Notes: a model not told the origin generated them from the sequence alone. 34,017 nucleotides of DNA from Actinomycetota bacterium (GCA_016201135.1 JACQDK010000026.1:1-34017), one strand, 5' to 3'; counted from the stretch's first letter, positions 14,905-23,457 are shown. Program-made: numbers and translations.

Positions 14905-17213
14905 GCGGGAACCTCTTCCTCCGACTCGGAGGCGAGCCACGCGTAGGCCTCCTCCTCCTGAGCGAAGTGCAGGCGAAGGATCGCGTGCAGCCCGTACATC
15001 ACGCGGCGCAGGTCCATCAGGTCCTCGGGCTCGGGCCCCTCGGGAGGAAGGTCCTCGAGCAGCTGGGCGAAGACCCGTGACAGGTGCGCGATCTCCAGGT
15101 GGGCCCGCGACATGCTCGCCATGGGGTCCTCGCCGCCCATCAGCTTCTCGACGACCGGGTAGACGATCGCCTCCTCCTCCGCCTCGTGCTGCGGCAGGCG
15201 TTCGATGAGGAACCAGCGGACCTCGTGGAGCTCCGCGCGGAGCTCCTGCGGCCCGAGCTCCCCCAGCCGGTCCGCGACGCTGCGCACCTTCGCGAGCTGG
15301 GGAGCGAACTCCCGGTGCTCGTGGCGGAAGCGCTCGCCCACCTGCATCCCCGGGCCGGCGCGACCCCCGGCACGGCGATCACCGCGGAGGGCGCGCAGGG
15401 CGTTCAGGATCACCGCGACGTCGATCGCCTCCTGCACGACCGCGCCCGCCACCGGCTTGAGGACTCCCGCCGCGCCGAAGAGCATCCCCGCGAAGGACAT
15501 GCCCATGCCGGCGAGCACGCTCTGCACCGCGATGCGGCGCGAGCGGTGCGCGATCGACAGCGCCTCGGCGATCCGGTCCAGACGGTCAACGATCAGCACG
15601 ACGTCGGCCGCCTCCGACGAGGCCGTCGCGCCGCGAGCCCCCATCGCGACCCCGACGTCCGCAGCGGCGAGCGCCGGGGCGTCGTTGATCCCGTCGCCCA
15701 CCATGATCGTCACGCCGGACTCGCGTTCGGCGTGGACCGCCTCGACCTTGTCCGAGGGGTCCCGCTCGGAGAGGATCCGGTCGACGCCGAGCGCGATGCC
15801 GACCGACTCCGCGACGTCGGGGTGATCCCCGGTCACCATCACCACCCGGCGGATCCCCACGCGACGGAGCGTGCGGATCACGCGTGGCGAGTCGGGGCGG
15901 ATCGGGTCGTCGATGACGAGCGCGCCGGCCACCTCGCCGTCTACGGCGACGAACACGCACGAGGATCCCTCCATCGCGGTGCGCCGCCGCACGTCGCGGG
16001 CTCGGGCCGGCAGCGGCACGTCTCCAGTCACGAACGCCGTCTTGCCCAGGGCGACCGCCCGGCCGTCCACCTTGCCCTCGATGCCGGCGCCGTGCTGCTC
16101 CCGGACGTCCCCGGGGAAGCTGAGCTGGAGGCCGCGCTGACGCGCCGCGTTCACGATCGCGGTCCCGAGCACGTGAGGCGAGACCTGGTCGAGCGAGGCC
16201 GCCAGCCGGAGCAGCTCGTCGGCGTCCACGGCGCCGAAGGTCTCGATGTCGGCCACCTCCGGCAGGCCGCTCGTGAGCGTGCCGGTCTTGTCGAACATCA
16301 GGACGCGGGCGCGAGCGAGCGTCTCCAGCGCTCCCCCGCCTTTCACGATGATCCCGCGCTTGGCCGCGCGAGAGATCCCGGACACGATCGCGATCGGCAC
16401 GGCCAGAAGGAGCGGACAGGGCGTGGCCACCACGAGCACGGCGAGGGTGCGGTCGGCTTGGCCGCTGAAGGCCCACGCCGCCGCGGCGATCCCGAGCGAG
16501 ACGGGCACGAAGATCGCCGCGTACCGGTCTGCCAGGCGCACGAACGGCGCCTTCTGCGTCTGGGCCTCCTGCACCAGCCGCACGATGCCGGCGTACGTGC
16601 TCTCCTGAGCGGTAGCCACCGCTCGCAGGTCGAACGCGGCTCCTGCGTTCACCGCGCCGCTCCGGATCTGCTCGCCGTCCGCCCGCTCCACGGGACGCGA
16701 CTCGCCGGTGAGCGCGGACTCGTCCAGCACCGTCGGTCCGAGCGCGATGCCGTCGACCGGAATGACCTCCCCCGTCTTCACGATGAGGCGGTCGCCCGGA
16801 CTCACCTCACCGACCGGACGCGTCGCCAACTCCCCGTCCTCGTAGCGGGTGACCATCCGGGGGGCGCGCTCGAGCAGCGCCGACAGCTCGCGGTGCGCGC
16901 GCGAGTCGGCGAAGTCCTCCAGGGCCCGACCTGACGAGAGCATCAGGGCGATCACGGCCCCCGCCAGGTACTCGCGAAAGTAGAGCGAAAGGACCAGCGC
17001 GAGGACGGCGATCACGTCCACGCCCATCTGGCGGTGGAGCAGCCCGTCGATCGTCTCCCAGGCGATCGGCAGGATGCCGAAGGCCGACGTGACCGCCCAC
17101 GCGACGTGCGCTGCGTCGTGCTCGCCGGTTGCGTAGAGGACCGCGCCGCCGACGATCCCGACGAACGAGACCGGGAGCCAGACGCGGGACAGGGCACGTT
17201 CCACGGGGCTCAT
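14898..17213 (-). CDS. P1B-5-type heavy-metal P-type ATPase with C-terminal hemerythrin domain
   Basis: This 771-residue pump lacks an N-terminal HMA domain. It has the A-domain TGESRP, the membrane metal site TPCPLLL (Cys266) and the phosphorylation site DKTGTLT (Asp308). The nucleotide-domain His is in SPHVLG, and the hinge is GDGINDAPAL. After the last helix a linker leads to a ~150-residue hemerythrin-like bundle (about 623-771) with RHEHREF, LPQHEAEEEAIVYP, SRAHLEIAHL and LRLHFAQEEEAY, enough His and Glu for a diiron site. A TPCP motif plus a C-terminal hemerythrin domain defines the P1B-5 group, whose studied members are linked to nickel and iron. Export of Ni/Fe gated by O2 or iron sensing is inference. 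The start is set at ATG 17213 (MSPVERALSRVW) just before the first helix; the frame is open to 17279. Confidence 0.9.
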   Translation of the reverse strand: MSPVERALSRVWLPVSFVGIVGGAVLYATGEHDAAHVAWAVTSAFGILPIAWETIDGLLHRQMGVDVIAVLALVLSLYFREYLAGAVIALMLSSGRALEDFADSRAHRELSALLERAPRMVTRYEDGELATRPVGEVSPGDRLIVKTGEVIPVDGIALGPTVLDESALTGESRPVERADGEQIRSGAVNAGAAFDLRAVATAQESTYAGIVRLVQEAQTQKAPFVRLADRYAAIFVPVSLGIAAAAWAFSGQADRTLAVLVVATPCPLLLAVPIAIVSGISRAAKRGIIVKGGGALETLARARVLMFDKTGTLTSGLPEVADIETFGAVDADELLRLAASLDQVSPHVLGTAIVNAARQRGLQLSFPGDVREQHGAGIEGKVDGRAVALGKTAFVTGDVPLPARARDVRRRTAMEGSSCVFVAVDGEVAGALVIDDPIRPDSPRVIRTLRRVGIRRVVMVTGDHPDVAESVGIALGVDRILSERDPSDKVEAVHAERESGVTIMVGDGINDAPALAAADVGVAMGARGATASSEAADVVLIVDRLDRIAEALSIAHRSRRIAVQSVLAGMGMSFAGMLFGAAGVLKPVAGAVVQEAIDVAVILNALRALRGDRRAGGRAGPGMQVGERFRHEHREFAPQLAKVRSVADRLGELGPQELRAELHEVRWFLIERLPQHEAEEEAIVYPVVEKLMGGEDPMASMSRAHLEIAHLSRVFAQLLEDLPPEGPEPEDLMDLRRVMYGLHAILRLHFAQEEEAYAWLASESEEEVPAR

Positions 17214-17300
17214 GGCCCGTCTATCTCGAGCGCGGATCTCGCCGGAGGCGGTACGAGTCCCATGGGCCGAAGCTACCACGCGCCCGTGGCGCCCCTGGAC

Positions 17301-17633
17301 TCAGGCCGGCTCGTCGTCCTCCTCGCCCTCGGGCCCCTCTCCCGGCGGCTCGGCGGGCAGCGTTCGCTGCCCTCGAGCCTCCCCCAGGGACCCTAGGATG
17401 ACCGCCTCGAGCTTCGCGAGCCGCTCCTCGACCAACTCCAAGAGCTCGGCCCGGAGCGAGCTCACCTCCTGGAGGAAACGCCGTTCCAGGGACGACAGGC
17501 GGGCGTCGTCCACCCCCAGCGTCGTGGGGAGCGTCGTCACCGGCGCGAACCCGTCGCGCTCGGCAGTCTCCACGGGATCGGGAGTCACCAGGATCTGGAC
17601 GTCGTGAACGTCGGTACCATCGCGCTCGTCCAT
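17301..17633 (-). CDS. Small acidic coiled-coil protein
   Basis: This 110-residue protein has an acidic N-terminus (MDERDGTDVHDVQ), a predicted coiled coil at about 58-95 (LERRFLQEVSSLRAELLELVEERLAKLEAV) and a disordered, very acidic C-terminal tail (EGPEGEEDDEPA). There are no cysteines, no signal peptide and no membrane segment. ATG at 17633 is preceded by GGGAGGAGG about 3-9 nt upstream, a strong Shine-Dalgarno that decides this start over the upstream codon at 17684. It ends 88 bp before the metal ATPase start on the same strand. Family and function are not recognised. Confidence 0.7.
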   Translation of the reverse strand: MDERDGTDVHDVQILVTPDPVETAERDGFAPVTTLPTTLGVDDARLSSLERRFLQEVSSLRAELLELVEERLAKLEAVILGSLGEARGQRTLPAEPPGEGPEGEEDDEPA

Positions 17634-17691
17634 CGTCCTCCTCCCGAAGGGCCGATCGTATGCCTGACCGCCACGCTCGCTCAAGGTCCGA

Positions 17692-17697
17692 TACCTT
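17692..17697 (+). promoter_or_regulatory. -10 box of the MOSC gene (leaderless)
   Basis: TACCTT ends 6 nt before the GTG at 17704, the expected distance from a -10 box to +1, and there is no Shine-Dalgarno. It indicates a leaderless mRNA. Confidence 0.5.
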
Positions 17698-17703
17698 CTT
17701 CGG

Positions 17704-18477
17704 GTGCCATCCGTAGCGCGCCTCTCGCTCTCCCCGGTGAAGGGCCTCGCCCTGCTCCACCCCGAGCTGGTCCGGATGGGGCCGGCCGGCCTGCCCCAGG
17801 ATCGCCTCTTCTACCTCGTGGACGCCACTGGGCGGCTCTTCGGAGGCAGCAGGCACGGCCCGATCGTGCGGATCGTCCCCGAGTTCGACCCCGCCGACGA
17901 GCGGCTCGAGCTCCGGTTCCCGGACGACGCAGTGGTCGCCGGCGACGCGAGCGCGCTCGGGGAGCCGATCGAGACCGACTTCTACGGGCGCCCCGTCCCG
18001 GGACATCTGGTGGAGGGCCCCTGGAGCGACGCGGTGTCCAGATTCGCGGGCACGCCCGTGCGCCTGGCCCGATGCGACCGCCCCGGAGACGGAGCCGACG
18101 TCCACCACGTCACGATCGTCTCCCGCGAATCGGTCGAGGAGGTGGCACGGCAGGGCGAACACGACGACGAGCTCGACCCCAGGCGGTTCCGGATGAACAT
18201 CGAGATCCGCGGGTGCCGGCCCCACGAGGAGGACGGCTGGGACGGGCGGTTGGTGCGCGTCGGCGAGGCGGTGATCCGTCTCCGCGGCCAGGTCCCGCGC
18301 TGCGTCGTGACCACGCAGAGCCCGAGCACCGGCCGGAAGGACTTCGAGACGCTGAAGGTGATCGCGCGCTACCGACCGCCCATCGAAGGCCGCCGGGGGA
18401 TCCCGTTCGGGATGTACGCGGAGGTCGAGGGACCCGGGGACGTTCACGTAGGAGACCAGGTCGAACCCACCCTCTGA
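17704..18477 (+). CDS. MOSC domain protein (YcbX/mARC-like)
   Basis: This 257-residue protein combines an N-terminal MOSC beta-barrel (VARLSLSPVKGLALLHPE... 'GLPQDRLFYLVD') with a C-terminal MOSC domain. The latter ends in VPRCVVTTQSPSTGRKD, whose Cys200 matches the molybdenum-ligating cysteine of YcbX and mARC proteins. The 'RFRMNIEIRG' strand is also typical. Proteins of this type reduce N-hydroxylated compounds with a molybdenum cofactor, given suitable electron donors. No fused ferredoxin domain or neighbouring reductase is seen. The start is GTG at 17704. Confidence 0.88.
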   Translation: MPSVARLSLSPVKGLALLHPELVRMGPAGLPQDRLFYLVDATGRLFGGSRHGPIVRIVPEFDPADERLELRFPDDAVVAGDASALGEPIETDFYGRPVPGHLVEGPWSDAVSRFAGTPVRLARCDRPGDGADVHHVTIVSRESVEEVARQGEHDDELDPRRFRMNIEIRGCRPHEEDGWDGRLVRVGEAVIRLRGQVPRCVVTTQSPSTGRKDFETLKVIARYRPPIEGRRGIPFGMYAEVEGPGDVHVGDQVEPTL

Positions 18478-18567
18478 ACCGACCGCCCCGGCGGCCCGAG
18501 ATCGTGAGCATCCGATGGACAGAAGGAGGTCCTCCCACTCAAGTGGAGTCGGTCTGCTTGAATCCTC

Positions 18568-18690
18568 ATGCCCATGACCCTCGAGGAGAGCGGCATGCGA
18601 AGAAGCTACCCGCCGGAACTCAGACGCAAGGTCCTAGACCTGATCGCCGCGGATGAGGCCAAGGGTGCCGGGACGTTGATTACCCTATGA
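18568..18690 (+). pseudogene. Truncated transposase OrfA-like start (IS3/IS-type helix-turn-helix fragment)
   Basis: A 40-codon frame contains RRSYPPELRRKVLDLIAAD, the standard opening helix of IS3-type OrfA (and related HTH) transposases. It then loses similarity ([11 protein letters not shown]) and stops at TGA. The HTH recognition helix and everything downstream are missing. It lies in a 274-bp gap between the MOSC gene and the phosphoesterase lipoprotein gene and is best read as the stump of a decayed insertion sequence. Nothing else is recognised in this gap. Confidence 0.6.
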
Positions 18691-18751
18691 TCACCCCAGG
18701 GAACCGGGGGGACCGAGCCGATCGCTTCGCTGCCGGACACGCTGGCACAAG

Positions 18752-20191
18752 ATGCGGTTGATCAACGGACGCGGCCCGAACCCGAAGGTCCAACGGCTCG
18801 CGTTGGCGCTCGCCTTCACACTCGGACTGGTAACCAGCTGCACGCCCTCTCCACACCCCCGCCAGACATCGTCCCCCGACCCGGCTCTGCTCCCGTCCTC
18901 AGGCATCCACAAGATCAAGCACGTCATCGTCATCATGCAGGAGAACCGCTCATTCGATTCCTACTTCGGTACGTATCCAGGCGCCGACGGCATCCCCATG
19001 CGAAACGGCGTGCCGACCGTCTGTGTGCCCGACCCGACCGCTCACTCGTGTCAGCGCCCTTATCACGATCCGAGGATCGTGAACTTCGGTGGGCCGCACC
19101 GGGAGAGCGATTCCATGTTGGAAATCAACGGGGGGAAGATGGATGGGTTCGTGCGCCAAGCAGAGACCGGGAGGATCGGATGCCTGGACCCGTTCAACCC
19201 AGCATGTCACGCACCCAGTGCTCATCCGGACGTAATGGGTTACCACGACGCGCGGGAGATCCCCAACTACTGGACTTACGCTCAGGATTTCGTGTTGCAG
19301 GATCACATGTTCGAGTCGGCGCCGACGTGGAGCCTTCCCGCGCATCTGTACATGGTCTCCGCCTGGTCGGCAGGATGCCCCTCTAGGATCACCCCCGAGG
19401 GTTGCAGCTCGGACCTGCAGGCGCCGGGCGCAGGCACCCGCCGAACGGGCCTTACCTACCCTTGGACGGACCTCACCTACCTGCTCGCAGAACACAACGT
19501 GAGTTGGGGTTATTACGTGGCGCAGGGCACGGAGCCCGATTGTGTCAACGGGGCCATGTTCTGTAAACAAACCCAGCAGATGGCCGGAACGCCGAGCATC
19601 TGGAACCCCCTGCCCTCATTCACCACGGTGCAGAATGACCACCAGCTCGGAAACATCCAGAAGGCCTCGAGGTTCTTCGCCGCAGCCCGGGACGGCTCTT
19701 TGCCACAGATCTCATGGGTGGTGCCGAACGGGCGAGATTCCGAGCACCCCCCAGCTTCCATCGCCAACGGCCAGGCCTGGGTGACGAGCCTCGTGAACGC
19801 GGTAATGAAGGGCCCCGACTGGTCCTCCTCGGCCATCTTCCTTACCTGGGACGACTGGGGAGGGTTCTACGACCACATGGTACCGCCCAAGGTGGACGGC
19901 CAAGGCTACGGGATTCGGGTGCCGGCCTTGGTTATCTCCCCATACGCGAGGACGGGCTACGTGGACCATCAGGTCCTGTCGTCTGATGCCTATCTGAAGT
20001 TCATCGAGGATGACTTCCTGGGAGGGACTCGCATCGACCCCGCCACCGACGGACGCCCCGATCCCCGACCCGACGTCAGGGAGAACGCTCCGATCCTCGG
20101 GAACCTGATCTCCGACTTCGATTTCAACCAGGAGCCCCGGCCGCCGGTCCTGCTTCCCACGCATCCGCCCCCCGGGCCGGCCTCAACCTGA
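18752..20191 (+). CDS. Exported phosphoesterase lipoprotein (phospholipase C / acid phosphatase AcpA-type)
   Basis: This is a 479-residue protein with a lipoprotein signal (hydrophobic stretch, then LVTSC, Cys30). The phosphoesterase family block is [22 protein letters not shown] (the E-N-R-S-F-D-x-Y-F-G signature). The C-terminal metal-site block [15 protein letters not shown] is followed by [16 protein letters not shown]. Family members hydrolyse phosphodiesters or phosphomonoesters (phosphatidylcholine, phosphate esters) outside the cell. Seven cysteines in the middle suggest disulfides. No Shine-Dalgarno is seen at ATG 18752. The base composition looks less GC-rich than its neighbours, and it is flanked by transposase and zwf debris, so it was probably acquired horizontally (inference). 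Confidence 0.88.
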   Translation: MRLINGRGPNPKVQRLALALAFTLGLVTSCTPSPHPRQTSSPDPALLPSSGIHKIKHVIVIMQENRSFDSYFGTYPGADGIPMRNGVPTVCVPDPTAHSCQRPYHDPRIVNFGGPHRESDSMLEINGGKMDGFVRQAETGRIGCLDPFNPACHAPSAHPDVMGYHDAREIPNYWTYAQDFVLQDHMFESAPTWSLPAHLYMVSAWSAGCPSRITPEGCSSDLQAPGAGTRRTGLTYPWTDLTYLLAEHNVSWGYYVAQGTEPDCVNGAMFCKQTQQMAGTPSIWNPLPSFTTVQNDHQLGNIQKASRFFAAARDGSLPQISWVVPNGRDSEHPPASIANGQAWVTSLVNAVMKGPDWSSSAIFLTWDDWGGFYDHMVPPKVDGQGYGIRVPALVISPYARTGYVDHQVLSSDAYLKFIEDDFLGGTRIDPATDGRPDPRPDVRENAPILGNLISDFDFNQEPRPPVLLPTHPPPGPAST

Positions 20192-20192
20192 A

Positions 20193-20368
20193 TGAGCGGG
20201 ACCTCACGGCACGATCGACGACGGCGACCATACCGCTTCTAGCACCTGTTCCTGGAGGGCATGCTGCCCGAAGGGTTCGCGCTGGTCGGGTGCTCTCGCA
20301 CGCCGATGACAGACGACGAGTGGCGAGCCGGAGCCCGAAACGCGGTCGCGGGCTTCGGCAAGGCCTAG
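20193..20368 (+). pseudogene. zwf: Decayed N-terminal fragment of glucose-6-phosphate dehydrogenase
   Basis: The 41 codons from 20243 to the TAG at 20366 read HLFLEGMLPEGFALVGCSR, then TPMTDDEWRAGARNAVAGFGKA. This matches the region just after the GxxGDLxxRKLxPALY motif of G6PDH (Y-x-L-x-x-x-G-L-L-P-x-x-F-x-L-V-G). Upstream, AGCGGGACCTCACGGCACGA (from 20193) looks like codons for SGDLTAR after loss of one G, and ATACCGCTTCTAGCACCTG looks like the IPALYHL codons with small deletions, creating the in-frame TAG at 20240. There is no continuation downstream. It is a remnant without function; the identification rests on motif memory. Confidence 0.55.
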
Positions 20369-20453
20369 CCGGCAGGCGACCTGTGAGGGGCGTCGGCAGG
20401 TCTACCGTCGCGCCCGATGCGAACGGGCGAGGTCTAGGACGTGACGTGAAAGG

Positions 20454-22655
20454 ATGCACGGGATGAACGCGGTCGATGTCGGAGGATTCGCGTTGGTGGC
20501 GCTGATCCTCGCCGTTCCCGGCTTCGGCGTGACGCTCGCGGTCGCCGGGCCCGGCGATCTTCCGCTCGAGGCTCGGCTCGCAGTGTCGATCCCCGCTGGG
20601 TTCGCGCTGCTGGGGGCCTTGATGTTCTCGCTGGTGATCGCGCACCGGCTCGTCGCTCCCTGGGCGGTCGCGTTTGCGGTCGTCGGAACCGTTGCGGTGT
20701 GGTTGGTGGGATGGAGACGGCACCGGTTCCGCGACCACCTCGCTGCGTGGAGATCCGAGCTCCGGGAGGATGGGTGGACGTTCGCCGTCTTCGGGGTGTT
20801 GTTGCTGGCGTTCGTGGCTGTCCGGCTCACCTACGGCCCCATCGGCATGCTCGCCCCGACCTCCCTCCGGTACTGGGCCGACGGCGTGGAGATCTCGGAC
20901 ACACACGGCCTCCCGGCTCGATCGCTCCAATGGGACACGCTCATACCCCCGACGGTCAGCAAGATCGTCCTGAACTCGGTGAACGCTTCGGCGCGACTGC
21001 TCTTCGGGCGCGAGCCGACGCACGCTCTCTCGATCCTTCTGGCGGTGAACGCCGTCGGCCTGTTCCTGGCGGGGTTCGGCTTGGCGCGCGCGATCGGGCT
21101 CCGACGCACCGCACCGCTCGTTCCCCTCGCGCTGTTCCTGAACGTCACGTCTGCGGCGACGGGGCTCGCGCACGACCTGAGTCACTACCTCGCCGAGGAC
21201 TGGGGCCGGCTCCTGATCCTGGGCGCCCTCGTGCTGGCGATACGCGCGATCCGCGGTGCGGCTTCGGGAGGAAGCACCTCCGCGAGCCCGTCCGACGCGC
21301 GTGCGTGCCTCCCGATCGTCCTCGCCTCAGCCGCGATGATGGGCATAGGGGCTGGAACGCATCTGATTCCTCTTGCCGTGGGGGGTCTGTTCCTCGTCTG
21401 TTACGGGCTGGGCGCCCTCGCAGCGTTCCCGTCGCCGCGAGGGTGGGTTCGGCTCGCGGTACCCGGAGTGCTCACGTTCGGAGTCATAGCGGCGATCGTG
21501 CTCCTCACCCCGGGCGGCGACCTCGGATTCCAGGGCGCCGCGGGCAGCGATGCGTACCTGAAGATCCGGCAGGACCTCGGCCTGCCTGCGAACTTCGACC
21601 CGACCCTGTTCCTCGTCAAAGGCACGGGTCAACCTCCTCCCCAGGGCGGCACCTTCTACTACTCCCCGGGTCAGGAGTACCAGTGGTTCGCCTCCGACAT
21701 GGTCGGCGGATCCGCAACGCATCAGGTGCACGGCGTCGCTTCGCTCGCCGGCCCGGCCCTGCTGGTCGTCGCCCTCCTCGTGGGACTCTTCGGCGGCCGA
21801 CCCCTTCGAGCCGTCGCGATCGCGTGCGTCCTGTTCGCGATCGGCCTGCTCGGAACCGGGCTCGCGTTCCTCGCCCGGTACGATCTGTTCGCCCTGGCCG
21901 ATTTCGGTCGGCGTCGACTGTTCGACTACAGCGCGATCCCGGTCGTGCTGCTGCTCGCCTCGCTGATCGAAACTGGGGTCGACCGCGCCGTGGCGTGGAC
22001 GTCGGCGCGGCCTCGACTCCCCCGCGCGCTCGCCGCATCGGTCGGGGCCGTCGCGCTCGCCTTGGGTGCGGTGGCGATGCCGGCGGCCGTCGCGCCGAGC
22101 ACTACCGATCGCTCGCTCGTCGATCTCGCGAGCTGGATCCACGAGAACGTTCCATGCGAGGGACGGATCCTCGCCGACCGTCGCACCCTCGCGACCTTCC
22201 AGACCCTCGCCGATCGGGCGGGGGTGCTGGAAGGGATGGGGCCCCACGTGCGACCCGACGTCTTGGAGCTCGCGCTGCGGCAACTGTTCGAGGCACGGGC
22301 ATTCTTCACCAATCCGCTGGAGCATCAGTCGTACCTCGCCGATCACGGCGTGGCGGTGGTGGTGGTGAGCTCCGCCTCGAATGACCTCGCCGGCTGGATG
22401 AAGGTCGACCCCCAGATCCGGTTCCGCGCGCCCTCGGCGATCGCCGCCGACGAGCATGCGTACGGCTACCCCGAAACCGGGTCGCCGTCGTTGCCCTCAT
22501 GGCAGGCGTCGAGCGCCCTCAGGCGCCTCGCGGAAGACCCGGCGCTCAAACTGGTCTACGTATCGTCCGGAGCGATGGCGTTCGAAGTGATCGGCTTCCA
22601 ACCGACACCCGGTCTGCCATCCGTCGCGTCTCAGCCCGGCTTCGGCTGCCCCTGA
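20454..22655 (+). CDS. Large polytopic membrane protein, GT-C-like
   Basis: This 733-residue protein has about a dozen hydrophobic segments between residues 8 and 555 (for example about 8-28, 42-62, 68-87, 108-126, 190-213, 282-318, 333-352, and several between 430 and 555), followed by a ~180-residue C-terminal soluble domain (SLVDLASWIHENVPCEGRILADRR...). A long loop after TM4 (about 130-185, 'LRYWADGVEISDTHGLP') would be extracytoplasmic. The plan resembles integral-membrane GT-C glycosyltransferases acting on lipid-linked sugars, but I see no decisive catalytic motif. ATG at 20454 and ATG at 20463 are both possible; GAAAGG lies upstream. It follows the zwf remnant. The family is not firmly recognised. 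Confidence 0.75.
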   Translation: MHGMNAVDVGGFALVALILAVPGFGVTLAVAGPGDLPLEARLAVSIPAGFALLGALMFSLVIAHRLVAPWAVAFAVVGTVAVWLVGWRRHRFRDHLAAWRSELREDGWTFAVFGVLLLAFVAVRLTYGPIGMLAPTSLRYWADGVEISDTHGLPARSLQWDTLIPPTVSKIVLNSVNASARLLFGREPTHALSILLAVNAVGLFLAGFGLARAIGLRRTAPLVPLALFLNVTSAATGLAHDLSHYLAEDWGRLLILGALVLAIRAIRGAASGGSTSASPSDARACLPIVLASAAMMGIGAGTHLIPLAVGGLFLVCYGLGALAAFPSPRGWVRLAVPGVLTFGVIAAIVLLTPGGDLGFQGAAGSDAYLKIRQDLGLPANFDPTLFLVKGTGQPPPQGGTFYYSPGQEYQWFASDMVGGSATHQVHGVASLAGPALLVVALLVGLFGGRPLRAVAIACVLFAIGLLGTGLAFLARYDLFALADFGRRRLFDYSAIPVVLLLASLIETGVDRAVAWTSARPRLPRALAASVGAVALALGAVAMPAAVAPSTTDRSLVDLASWIHENVPCEGRILADRRTLATFQTLADRAGVLEGMGPHVRPDVLELALRQLFEARAFFTNPLEHQSYLADHGVAVVVVSSASNDLAGWMKVDPQIRFRAPSAIAADEHAYGYPETGSPSLPSWQASSALRRLAEDPALKLVYVSSGAMAFEVIGFQPTPGLPSVASQPGFGCP

Positions 22656-22687
22656 TCGCGCGTCGATCCGCTCGTGGGCGTTGCATC

Positions 22688-22924
22688 CTGGACTGGGGCT
22701 CGATCCTGTTCGGCGGCTCGTGGATCGCCAAGCTCGCTCTCGCACCGGCCGTCGGGGTGTGCGCGCTGGTTCTCGCCGGGACGGCCGCAGGACGGATGGG
22801 GATCGTGTTCGACACCTTGTCCGCCCGGTTGCTGATCGGCGCGGTCGGCCTCGCCGGGTGGGTGCCCTTCCTCGTCGAAGCCGTGGCCGGAAGAGGTCGG
22901 GCGCTTCCGGAGCCGGAGGAGTAG
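22688..22924 (+). CDS. Possible small two-helix membrane protein
   Basis: In this frame the last ~75 residues before the stop at 22922-22924 form two clean membrane segments: WIAKLALAPAVGVCALVLAG and ARLLIGAVGLAGWVPFLVEAV. They end in a short acidic tail (LPEPEE). The start is uncertain. There is no ATG in the clear region: CTG at 22688 or GTG at 22757 could serve, and the only upstream ATG (22499) would need ~55 residues that overlap the previous gene out of frame. Its location in the gap between two membrane-protein genes supports a real gene. Function is unknown. Confidence 0.4.
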   Translation: MDWGSILFGGSWIAKLALAPAVGVCALVLAGTAAGRMGIVFDTLSARLLIGAVGLAGWVPFLVEAVAGRGRALPEPEE

Positions 22925-22950
22925 CCGGCAAGCCCGGTTCCGTTGGGGCG

Positions 22951-22956
22951 TAGGAT
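22951..22956 (+). promoter_or_regulatory. -10 box of the membrane protein gene at 22963 (leaderless)
   Basis: TAGGAT ends 6 nt before the GTG at 22963, again without a ribosome-binding site. It matches the boxes of several other genes in the window. Confidence 0.5.
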
Positions 22957-22962
22957 GCCTCC

Positions 22963-23457
22963 GTGGAGCAGGACCGCGACGAGCCGGAGGTCATCGACCG
23001 AGACGGACGGTACGCCCTGACGCTCGAGGCGGCCGGCTACGCGATCCGTGACCTGGACCAGCCCGCCGAGGCCGAGGCCCTGTGGAGCTTCCCTAGAGGA
23101 GACGAGGGGTTCGAGGCCGCCTGGGCTCGGTACACAGAGCTGTTGCGAGCCGGGCGACGTGCGGGGCGCCGCTGGGTGCGGTTCCTCCGATGGGTCGTCG
23201 CCGCCGGGGTCGCCGTCTGGGTAGTGTCGGGCTTGGGGATCGCGTGGATCTACATCTTCGCCGCCCCAAGGGGCAGCTTCGACTTCAGCGGCCTGTACCG
23301 ATGGGTCACGACGGCAGATTCGGCCTCCTATCACATGTGGCTCGGGGCGCTGGTCCTGCTGGTGGTCGCGTGGCTGAAAGAGCGCTTGATCGACGGCGGG
23401 GCCGAGCCTCGACGGCGACCGGCGACCGACGACGACCGGTCCCGATCTGCACGCTGA
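22963..23457 (+). CDS. Two-helix membrane protein of unknown function
   Basis: This 164-residue protein has an acidic soluble N-terminal half (residues 1-65), a basic stretch (RAGRRAGRRWVRFLR) and two membrane helices (about 72-95, VVAAGVAVWVVSGLGIAWIYIF, and about 122-140, MWLGALVLLVVAWL). It ends in a basic/acidic tail. By the positive-inside rule both ends are cytosolic. No family is recognised. GTG at 22963 is supported by the TAGGAT box 6 nt upstream. Confidence 0.65.
   Translation: MEQDRDEPEVIDRDGRYALTLEAAGYAIRDLDQPAEAEALWSFPRGDEGFEAAWARYTELLRAGRRAGRRWVRFLRWVVAAGVAVWVVSGLGIAWIYIFAAPRGSFDFSGLYRWVTTADSASYHMWLGALVLLVVAWLKERLIDGGAEPRRRPATDDDRSRSAR

Noticed and set aside
15084-16934. Plus-strand frame of 616 codons antisense to the metal ATPase (likewise 23656-25623 under mgtA)
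   Set aside because: The translation is His/Arg/Asp-rich with no domain, while the minus strand carries complete P-type ATPase motifs.
17214-17279. 22-codon N-terminal extension of the metal ATPase
   Set aside because: The extension is Arg/Ser/Thr-rich and unlike the family. ATG 17213 sits directly before the first amphipathic segment and helix.
22499-22687. ATG-initiated upstream part of the small membrane protein frame at 22688-22924
   Set aside because: Most of it overlaps the large membrane protein gene out of frame and is Arg-rich without structure. Only the final ~75 residues look like a protein.
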